This document shows, piece by piece, positions 1-4,829 of a DNA stretch of 6,629 nt. The first letter of the stretch is position 1; each line of letters begins with the position of its first letter. Below the pieces are notes generated by a model, which did not search any database, had not been told where the DNA came from, and was given only the letters and a program-made list of their open reading frames with translations. The position numbers and the translations under genes were made by a program. The stretch comes from CAZJBP01 sp964544115 (GTDB lineage: Bacteria > Verrucomicrobiota > Kiritimatiellia > UBA8416 > JADHWI01): assembly GCA_964544115.1 (NCBI GenBank), contig CAZJBP010000190.1:1-6629 (forward strand), given 5' to 3'.

Positions 1-89
1 GGGCGGCCTCGACCGCCTGCGCATGGTCGGTGCATGGTGCGTGCGCCGCCTGTCGGACCGGCTTAGGCGCCGCCCTTCATGCTCATCCC
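1..89. repeat. Element A, copy 1, probably cut by the window edge
   Basis: Aligns with 4590-4684. Its last 13 bp also form the start of element B, so here A runs directly into B. Together they occupy the sequence downstream of the deacetylase-like gene. Confidence 0.8.
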
Positions 90-121
90 CTGCACCGGCC
101 GCCGAGGCCATCGGCCCTCCA
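77..121. repeat. Element B, copy 1
   Basis: 45-bp ungapped match to 4513-4557 with six differences. It ends 12 bp from the stop codon of the deacetylase-like gene, so it would lie in the 3' end of the transcript. Confidence 0.85.
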
Positions 122-132
122 CTAGGGCTCTA

Positions 133-1380
133 TCAACAGCCCGTCGCGACCGGCGGCGGGCTCACCGCCCAGTCCCGCCAGGGGCCAGGGTCGCCGGAGG
201 CACCGGAAGTTGCGGCAGCGACCAGGTTGAACATCTCTCGGGCGGTCACGTAGTGCAGCGTCCAATTCCGGCCATCGTTGTATTTCGCGGCCAGACCTTC
301 GTGCAGGCGCCTCATGGCCGGCCCAAGCAGTACCTCCGCGTTGCTTGGCACGAGCCCGTGCGTATGGACCTTGACGAACACCCAGTCGGGCCTGCCAAGA
401 ACGTGGATGCACTGCCGCGCCCACAGGTCAGCACGCGCAAGCGAGGGCAGGTTGGCGCCCGACAGTTCCGCGTTCTCAAGCCGCGGCACCACCCCCCATT
501 TGCGCCGTCCCCAGTCCAACCCGAGCGGCCCCTGGATGAGCAGCAGTTCCCGCGCCTCCCCCCCCCCCCCCCCAACCTTTACCCCGTCACCCCCCCCGCA
601 CCCCCCGCCGCCCCCCTCCCCCCTCGGATCCTGAACCCTGAACCCCGCCCTGACTCTCCGCCCGCAATCTGCCCCCCTGGGGTGTCCCGGTCGGTCTCGC
701 GCGATGTAGATGGAGTTGACCCTTCGCGGTTGCGTGGGCGAGGGAGCTGAGGGGAAGGTGAGATCGGCGTAGCAGCCGGTGTCGGCCAGAATAGCGAGCT
801 CCTCGTTGACCCCGCACCAGTCCCCATCCGGTCGCGAGTTGCACAACGCCCAGTTGCCGTGGACGAAGGCGTACGAGGGGTAAGGGTTCAGGGGGCGGGG
901 TTCAGGGTGCTGGGTTCCAGCGACATCCTGGCCGCCGACTCCTGACTCCTGACTCCTGAACCCTGAACCCAACAGCCCATGCTGTCCATGCAGCCGGTCG
1001 CGGAACGCCACGAGCTTCTGCCTAAGGCCCTCAGGCGTATCGTGGCGATGGTGCAGGTGAATCTCGACCTCCCCGAGCCCCCGGCGGCAGAAGTCCGTCA
1101 GAACGTCGACACACCCCGCGTCGTATTCCTCTTCCGGGTAGAAGCAAGTGTGGCGCGGCGGCCGACCATCGGCATCGCGGAACCCGCCAGCAGATTGCGC
1201 ATAGCGCCGACACCACTGGTGCACGTCTTGCCGTGCCTGGGCGGCAGACACCCCGCCGCCGCGAAAGGGCTCAAAGTGGTCGGCGACACAGAAAATCAGC
1301 CGACGCGTCCCCGCCGCCCGCCGTCGGCGCAGCACCGATAGCAGGTACCCCATCAGCCATTTGTCAGCGGCGCGGAGCAT
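133..1380 (-). CDS. NodB-like / polysaccharide-deacetylase-like protein with two repeat inserts
   Basis: Predicted 415-residue protein. Features resembling NodB-homology enzymes are the early strand with an Asp-His pair, FCVADHFEPF (30-39; D34, H35), a histidine-rich EIHLHHRHD (106-114; possible metal ligands H108, H110, H111, H113) and a late VKVHTHG (336-342). Other conserved-looking blocks are RHTCFYPEEEY (76-86), FVHGNWALCNSRPDG (172-186), PSAPSPTQPRRVNSIYIA (210-227) and LLLIQGPLGLDWGRRKWG (279-296). Such proteins remove acetyl groups from amino sugars or are relatives of unknown substrate; activity here is inferred. The start at 1380 lies 5 bp after the GT2 stop; an upstream extension to 1701 would overlap GT2 entirely and is rejected. 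Two inserts interrupt the blocks: 138-168 (heptamers with inverted ends) and about 245-276 (glycine-rich, holding a 16-nt G run). No signal peptide is visible, so a cytoplasmic location or one at the inner membrane surface is possible. Confidence 0.75.
   Translation of the reverse strand: MLRAADKWLMGYLLSVLRRRRAAGTRRLIFCVADHFEPFRGGGVSAAQARQDVHQWCRRYAQSAGGFRDADGRPPRHTCFYPEEEYDAGCVDVLTDFCRRGLGEVEIHLHHRHDTPEGLRQKLVAFRDRLHGQHGLLGSGFRSQESGVGGQDVAGTQHPEPRPLNPYPSYAFVHGNWALCNSRPDGDWCGVNEELAILADTGCYADLTFPSAPSPTQPRRVNSIYIARDRPGHPRGADCGRRVRAGFRVQDPRGEGGGGGCGGGDGVKVGGGGGEARELLLIQGPLGLDWGRRKWGVVPRLENAELSGANLPSLARADLWARQCIHVLGRPDWVFVKVHTHGLVPSNAEVLLGPAMRRLHEGLAAKYNDGRNWTLHYVTAREMFNLVAAATSGASGDPGPWRDWAVSPPPVATGC
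547..660 (-). repeat. Insert 2 in the deacetylase-like gene, C/G-rich simple sequence
   Basis: The plus strand is a nearly pure C-rich tract, with CCTGAAC twice at 630-643 and CCGTCACCCC near 584-593. The coding strand therefore reads as poly-glycine and acidic/basic filler, about residues 245-276 (glycine runs near 256-264 and 270-274). It lies between RDRPGHPRGAD and the conserved ELLLIQGPL. The frame is kept. The heptamers match those of insert 1. Confidence 0.8.
558..573 (-). repeat. 16-nt G homopolymer in the coding strand
   Basis: Positions 558-573 are sixteen C on the plus strand, so sixteen G on the coding strand, covering codons 270-275 of the deacetylase-like gene. Such tracts are slippage-prone, and a change of one base would shift the frame before the last third of the protein. 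Tract length may also be misread by sequencing, so the exact number is uncertain. Confidence 0.9.
877..970 (-). repeat. Insert 1 in the deacetylase-like gene, heptamers with inverted ends
   Basis: On the plus strand, 7-nt units run from about 934 to 970: a degenerate GCCGACT, then CCTGACT twice (941-954), CCTGAAC twice (955-968) and CC. An 11-nt sequence GGGTTCAGGGT at 898-908 is exactly inverted at 960-970, and a further GGGTTCAGGG lies at 884-893. A small nested stem GCTGG/CCAGC lies at 909-913 and 917-921. The block encodes residues about 138-168, between HGLL and YAFVHGNW, and keeps the frame. Confidence 0.85.
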
Positions 1381-1385
1381 CCTCG

Positions 1386-2534
1386 TCAGGCTTTGTTCCG
1401 TGTTGGCGCCCACGTTCCCGTCGCTTGTCCCCGAAGGAACCCACACCACGCCTTCAGAACTGAGACGCTCATCATGACGACAGTCGCCGGCAACCTCTGG
1501 ATCATCGGCATCCGTCTTCTGCGGCCCATCCCCGTGGTCCCGATCGCGTAGAATGCAAGCTGCCCACCGAGTAATACAACGCCCAGCCATGATCTCAGCG
1601 CCCAGGCAGCGCTGCCGACGAGTACACCCAGCATGGCGAACGGCGTCAGCAAACGCAGCATTTTGTGCGACACGAATTGAAGCCAGATCCGGTTCGCGCA
1701 CGGACTAAGCAATTCCGGGTAGATGCGGCACAGTTGAAGGTTCCCCATGAGGGTCCGCACTTTACGCTCTGATTCCAGCTGCGGATCGGAACATACCGAG
1801 TCAAAAGCGGTGGCACTCCGATTAAACAGCACCCTGTGGCCCGCCAGCACCATGCGCATCGGTATCGCCACGTCGTCAAGGATCACGCGTGCATCAATGG
1901 CCTGGAATGCCGCCTTCCGCAGGGCATAGCAGGCGCCCGTGCACCCGCACGTCGAGTCGATGCCGCTTTCCAACTGGCGCAGCATCTTCTCGTAAGACCA
2001 ATAGGACTGAATGGCGTGGCCAGTCTCGCTTCCGGATTCATCCTGAATGATCAGTTCCCCGGAGACTGCGCCCACACCTCGTGCGCACACGGCCCTGCTC
2101 AGGACTGACACCGTGTCCGGGGCGAACCGCTGCCGAACGTCTCCCAATACGATGATGTCTCCTTTGCATTGTGGTATCAGTTCGCTAAGCACCGCTGATT
2201 TTCCGCGGCGCCCCTCAAACGCCACCACGCGAACACGCGGATCGCGCACCTCCGCGGCTTCGACCACCGTCGCGTCCGTCGATCCGTCAGAGGCGACGAC
2301 CACCTCGTAGCTGTCCGGCAGGTGCACCTGTTCCAGTAAATTCCGGATACGCGCGCCAATCAGACCGGCTCCGTTGTGAACAACGATGAGGACCGAGACC
2401 CTGTCCGGGTGCAAATCGAACTCCGGCGGCGCGAGCCGCCTGATGCGATTGAGCAAGCACAGCAGAAGGGGGTAACCGAAGTAAGTATACCCGAGAATCC
2501 CGGCGCAGATGACGATGGTGATGTATGCGATCAT
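1386..2534 (-). CDS. Membrane-associated family 2 glycosyltransferase
   Basis: Predicted 382-residue GT2 (GT-A fold) enzyme. A hydrophobic segment at about 2-27 is an N-terminal membrane anchor. The catalytic domain follows: SVLIVVHNGA (47-56), the nucleotide-binding DGSTD (83-87), the DxD-region segment VLGDVRQRFAPD (129-140, where many relatives have a DAN-type motif), the base region DDVAIPMRMVLAGHRV (210-225) and a C-terminal RKVRTLMGN (237-245) in the place of the acceptor-binding motif of processive and carrier-linked GT2 enzymes. Hydrophobic stretches at about 277-310 and 315-335, and a weaker one near 350-366, would be membrane helices. This layout resembles glycan synthases such as PgaC-like or EPS-locus GT2 proteins; whether it is processive is not determinable. 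No repeat insert is present, unlike in three neighbours. The ATG at 2534 lacks a clear ribosome binding site. The next gene starts 5 bp after the stop, so the two are probably co-transcribed. Confidence 0.9.
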   Translation of the reverse strand: MIAYITIVICAGILGYTYFGYPLLLCLLNRIRRLAPPEFDLHPDRVSVLIVVHNGAGLIGARIRNLLEQVHLPDSYEVVVASDGSTDATVVEAAEVRDPRVRVVAFEGRRGKSAVLSELIPQCKGDIIVLGDVRQRFAPDTVSVLSRAVCARGVGAVSGELIIQDESGSETGHAIQSYWSYEKMLRQLESGIDSTCGCTGACYALRKAAFQAIDARVILDDVAIPMRMVLAGHRVLFNRSATAFDSVCSDPQLESERKVRTLMGNLQLCRIYPELLSPCANRIWLQFVSHKMLRLLTPFAMLGVLVGSAAWALRSWLGVVLLGGQLAFYAIGTTGMGRRRRMPMIQRLPATVVMMSVSVLKAWCGFLRGQATGTWAPTRNKA

Positions 2535-2661
2535 GCGCGGTGGTTGACGGGCACCCGGGTGGGTGACGGTGGAGGCGTAACGGGGTTGATGCGTGTCGGA
2601 GAGGAAGGGATGCGGTCCTCGGTTCGCTGCGCGCCTACCCCGTCACCCCCATACCCCAACA

Positions 2662-2846
2662 CGCCCATTGCGAACATCGACGCGGTGCGAAAGGGGAGAG
2701 GGGAAGTATCAGACGCCGACACCCCTGGAGAACCCTGATGCCTTATCCCCGCGGGAGAACCCTAATGCCCTATCTCCCAGAGAAGACGACCCCTTACCCC
2801 TTCCCTCTCCTCTTCCGCACCCCGTCGGCGATGCGAACAACGGGCG
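2662..2846. repeat. 185-bp palindromic element with a tandem duplication in its loop
   Basis: The arm 2662-2706 is an imperfect inverted copy of 2797-2846; by eye about four fifths of positions pair, with two short gaps, including CATCG, GGTGCG and GAGAGGG segments. The 90-nt loop holds two tandem 27-bp units (2728-2754 and 2755-2781), both starting GAGAACCCT. It lies in the gap between the GT4 stop and the GT2 start and could fold into a long hairpin in the transcript. Nature unknown; a small non-autonomous palindromic repeat is the simplest reading. Confidence 0.7.
2728..2781. repeat. Two tandem 27-bp units
   Basis: Unit 1 (2728-2754) and unit 2 (2755-2781) share GAGAACCCTRATGCCYTAT followed by C-rich sequence. 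They abut without a spacer, so this is a tandem duplication and not a CRISPR repeat. Confidence 0.85.
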
Positions 2847-2934
2847 CGACCATACTACTGGCCGGAAACGCCACGCAAGAAGTTTTTCAGGAGCAGCAGC
2901 ACTATTCTTCGTGCGGTGCGGCCGTCAAGGAAAA

Positions 2935-4326
2935 CTAACGCTGAAACAACTGTAGCAGCTCCTCTGCCGCGTCTCGCCACGAGCACGCGGGGTTCGCCGC
3001 GGCGATAGCCTGCCGGTCCCACCTCGTGTTCAGTGTCGTGTCAACCGCAGCAGCAAGCCTCTCGACCAAGGTGTTCTCCGGTGCAAGTTCGACCACCCGC
3101 CCATTCCGACCGTTCTCGATTCGCTCCGGTACGTCGCCGACGGCTGTTGCCACCACCGGCAAGCCGCACGCAAGGGCCTCGGCCACCACGTTTGGTGACC
3201 CCTCTGATCGGCTGGTCAGCAGCAGGCAGTCTGCGGCGTTCATCCACTCCGCAACCTCCGCATGTGGTCGACTGCCTAGGAACCGGACGCGGTCGGCAAC
3301 GCCCAACTTCGCCGCCAACCGAATCAACTTCTTCCGCATGGGCCCCGTGCCGAGAATGAGAAGCGACGGAGCTGGGCGAATGTCCGATTGTTGATTGTCG
3401 ATTGTCGATTGGGTGCCTCGGCCAGGCTCCGCAACGCAGGTTTCGATCTTTGGCCTAACAACCCCATCGCCCCGACACTCCGTTGTCCCGCCACCACCCA
3501 ACGCCCCCACCGCCCTCACTGCCAGATCGGGGGCCTTTATCCGCACCAGATTGCCAACGAAGAGGATGCGGGGAGCAGGGGCACTCTTGTTGACAATCCT
3601 GTCCGTCTTGTCCGCAGATCCCTCGCTGCGCTCGGGATGACTCGACCCGCACGTTCCGACATCCCCATCCTCCGTTGCACCTACACCCCCCTGCGCCCCC
3701 ACCCTCCGCCATCGGAACCCCGCGCCGATACCATTTCTCACAATGTGAATCTTTTCTCTCGCCACGCCACGCGCAACCAGATAGTCCCCGACGTGCCGCG
3801 CATTGCAGACGATCCCCGCCGCCTGGTTGCACGCACGAAGGATCACCCTGCGGCGTTCGCGCACATCCAGATGGAACCGATCCGAGCCAAGGGCCATGAG
3901 CCAGACAGGCCGTTCGTGAACTCCGGCCAAGACGGCCGCGGCGACACCGTCCGGGTAGAGCCACGGCACAAACACGACATCCGCCCGATTGAACTCCTCC
4001 TCATGATGTCTCAAGGCCCGCGCATACCAGCGCCAGTTCCAATTGCGTCCCACCACCGGGATGTATGGTACCGGCACATAGAGGGTCTTCATCGCCGCCG
4101 CTGTGCCCGTCACGCCGCCGCACCCCGCTCCACCCTCGGGCTCTCGCCATGCACGAATGGCGGTCCGCTGCCAAACCCTCCACGTCGGCACAAGGACAAG
4201 ATTGGTGAGGGTTTGGCGTTCGGCTTCACAACTGCAAGCCATCGCCCTGAACAGCTGCGCGTTGAATATTCCCCGCTGTGGCGCCGTCGGCCAGGGGTAC
4301 AAGTTCGTGATGGTAAGGAGGTGCAT
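2935..4326 (-). CDS. GT4-family glycosyltransferase with three repeat-derived inserts
   Basis: Predicted 463-residue retaining GT-B glycosyltransferase of the GT4 type. The N-terminal pattern LLTITNLYPWPTAPQRGIF (3-21) is the usual opening of this family. The acceptor domain continues to VRNGI (196-200); the donor domain starts at RILFVGNL (253-260) and includes LLILGTGP (322-329), RVRFLGSRPHAEVAEWMNAAD (346-366) and the E-x7-E motif EGSPNVVAE (E375, E383) followed by ALACGLPVVAT. These glutamates bind the nucleotide sugar in this family. The start at 4326 was chosen from the conserved opening; a longer in-frame extension to 4422 is translated repeat and is rejected. No Shine-Dalgarno site is visible. 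Low-complexity stretches at 62-78, 208-254 and 277-320 separate conserved blocks and are repeat-derived, making the protein longer than a usual member of about 370-400 residues. It probably adds one sugar in the same pathway as its neighbours. Confidence 0.9.
   Translation of the reverse strand: MHLLTITNLYPWPTAPQRGIFNAQLFRAMACSCEAERQTLTNLVLVPTWRVWQRTAIRAWREPEGGAGCGGVTGTAAAMKTLYVPVPYIPVVGRNWNWRWYARALRHHEEEFNRADVVFVPWLYPDGVAAAVLAGVHERPVWLMALGSDRFHLDVRERRRVILRACNQAAGIVCNARHVGDYLVARGVAREKIHIVRNGIGAGFRWRRVGAQGGVGATEDGDVGTCGSSHPERSEGSADKTDRIVNKSAPAPRILFVGNLVRIKAPDLAVRAVGALGGGGTTECRGDGVVRPKIETCVAEPGRGTQSTIDNQQSDIRPAPSLLILGTGPMRKKLIRLAAKLGVADRVRFLGSRPHAEVAEWMNAADCLLLTSRSEGSPNVVAEALACGLPVVATAVGDVPERIENGRNGRVVELAPENTLVERLAAAVDTTLNTRWDRQAIAAANPACSWRDAAEELLQLFQR
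3367..3498 (-). repeat. Insert in GT4 gene with GATTGTC heptamers
   Basis: Encodes about residues 277-320, between APDLAVRAVGAL and SLLILGTGP, where a typical GT4 has only a short linker. On the plus strand GATTGTT, GATTGTC, GATTGTC and GATT follow each other at 3386-3410 and are read as TIDNQQS. The same heptamer, inverted, occurs at 4799-4819. The remainder is low-complexity, glycine- and charge-rich. The frame is kept. Confidence 0.8.
3565..3705 (-). repeat. Insert in GT4 gene with a widespread dispersed repeat
   Basis: Encodes about residues 208-254, between NGIGAGFRW and RILFVGNL. The core at 3615-3641 is a 27-nt element that translates as HPERSEGS (residues 230-237). A second copy at 4690-4716 is non-coding and differs at only two of 27 positions. 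Peptides of this signature recur in proteins of many bacteria as translated intergenic repeat. The insert keeps the frame. Confidence 0.8.
4093..4143 (-). repeat. Possible short glycine-rich insert in the GT4 gene
   Basis: Encodes about residues 62-78, glycine-rich, between RTAIRAW and KTLYVPVPYIPVVG. The DNA (CCGTCACGCC followed by C-rich sequence at 4108-4130) resembles the C-rich simple sequence of the deacetylase insert. It lacks a clear repeat array, so it is the weakest of the inserts. Confidence 0.45.
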
Positions 4327-4334
4327 GCGGGGAA

Positions 4335-4402
4335 GAGTGACAGGGCTACAGGGGGACAACGTTACAGAGATTGCGGGGAGACAGCGTGGCAGAGTTGCAG
4401 GG
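4335..4402. repeat. Degenerate octamer array upstream of the GT4 gene
   Basis: On the plus strand 8-nt units GAGTGACA, GGGCTACA, GGGGGACA, ACGTTACA, GAGATTGC, then after one extra base GGGAGACA, GCGTGGCA and GAGTTGCA fill 4335-4399. They begin 9 bp from the GT4 start codon, so they form its immediate 5' leader. It belongs to the CCCTGCAA family at 5479-5510, in the opposite orientation. Confidence 0.7.
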
Positions 4403-4512
4403 AGGGAAAGGTGTGAGTGCATGTGGGTGGCGAAGCGTAACGGAGGCAGAAGTGTGGTGGTAACGGGGTGATCCCTGAGCCCGTGCCGGGTGACACGGTC
4501 AGCGGTGGACGA

Positions 4513-4557
4513 TCATGCTCATACCAAGCACTGGCCGCCGAGGCCGTCGACCCTCCA
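4513..4557. repeat. Element B, copy 2
   Basis: A 45-bp sequence that aligns without gaps to 77-121, matching at 39 positions. It contains the imperfect palindrome GGCCGCCGAGGCC. Here it precedes element A in plus coordinates, whereas in the other copy it follows A. Confidence 0.85.
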
Positions 4558-4588
4558 AAAGGGCACCACAGGCACCCCCAGCTGCTGG

Positions 4589-4612
4589 AGGGCGGTCGGC
4601 CCCGACCGCCCT
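4589..4612. repeat. Perfect 11-bp inverted repeat
   Basis: AGGGCGGTCGG at 4589-4599 is perfectly inverted at 4602-4612, with two C between. It could form a strong GC stem in RNA. It is not followed by a T run on either strand, so a standard intrinsic terminator is not supported. Confidence 0.7.
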
Positions 4613-4684
4613 TGCGCACGGTTGGCCCATGCTGTGTGCACTGTCTGACGGACCGGCCACGCGGACGCCATTCCTGTTCATCCC
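4590..4684. repeat. Element A, copy 2
   Basis: Homologous to 1-89. The last 71 bp (4614-4684) align to 19-89 without gaps, matching at 52 positions; the first part shares GGGCGG and CGACCGCC with a small length difference. Divergence indicates an old duplication or a dispersed family. Confidence 0.8.
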
Positions 4685-4689
4685 GTCAA

Positions 4690-4716
4690 CAGATCCCTCG
4701 TTGCACTCGGGATGAC
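4690..4716. repeat. Non-coding copy of the 27-nt dispersed repeat
   Basis: Starts CAGATCCCTCG and ends CGGGATGAC on the plus strand. It matches 3615-3641, which lies inside the GT4 gene, at 25 of 27 positions and in the same orientation. Confidence 0.85.
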
Positions 4717-4798
4717 ACGCCCTGCGCCATTCGTGTAGCCTATGATCAAGCCCCGAAGAGGCACAAGGAGCACAGTCGTGCTGCGCCACGCACCTGAT

Positions 4799-4820
4799 CG
4801 ACAATCGGCAATCGACAATC
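4799..4820. repeat. CGACAAT heptamers downstream of the first glycosyltransferase
   Basis: CGACAAT, CGGCAAT, CGACAAT and C (plus strand), starting 10 bp after the TAG stop in the transcription direction. It is the reverse complement family of the GATTGTC array at 3386-3410 inside the GT4 gene. Confidence 0.85.
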
Positions 4821-4829
4821 TCAAATACC

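Larger units (their letters stand above)
2535..2934. other. 400-bp intergenic region between the GT4 and GT2 genes
   Basis: Apart from the palindromic element it contains GTAACGGGGT and ACCCCGTCACCCC-type simple sequence (2570-2650), the latter shared with the C-rich insert of the deacetylase-like gene (580-594 matches 2636-2650). From 2850 to 2934 nothing is recognisable. No gene, Shine-Dalgarno site or T-tailed terminator was found. Confidence 0.7.
4327..4829. other. 503-bp intergenic region composed mainly of repeats
   Basis: Between the two GT-B genes. In plus order it holds an octamer array (4335-4402), GTAACG-type simple sequence (4430-4475), element B (4513-4557), a perfect inverted repeat (4589-4612), element A (4590-4684), a dispersed 27-nt repeat (4690-4716), non-repeat sequence (4717-4798) and heptamers (4799-4819). 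No credible gene, RNA gene or promoter was found in it. Confidence 0.75.

Noticed and set aside
79..750. A 223-codon plus-strand frame opposite the deacetylase-like gene
   Set aside because: It is proline- and arginine-rich, reads straight through the C-rich simple sequence and shows no conserved blocks.
1381..1701. N-terminal extension of the deacetylase-like gene
   Set aside because: It would overlap the C-terminal part of GT2 completely, and its translation has no conserved character.
2728..2781. Possible CRISPR repeats
   Set aside because: Only two units, abutting with no spacers and diverged from each other.
3388..4416. A 342-codon open frame on the plus strand opposite the GT4 gene
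   Set aside because: Its translation has no recognisable motif and mirrors the GC-rich coding strand of a clear GT4 enzyme; antisense openness is common at high GC.
4327..4422. N-terminal extension of the GT4 gene
   Set aside because: It is in frame but encodes only translated octamer repeat; the family's conserved opening begins at the ATG at 4326.
4589..4612. Intrinsic terminator
   Set aside because: The stem is perfect but no T run follows on either strand, and it lies within a dispersed repeat element.
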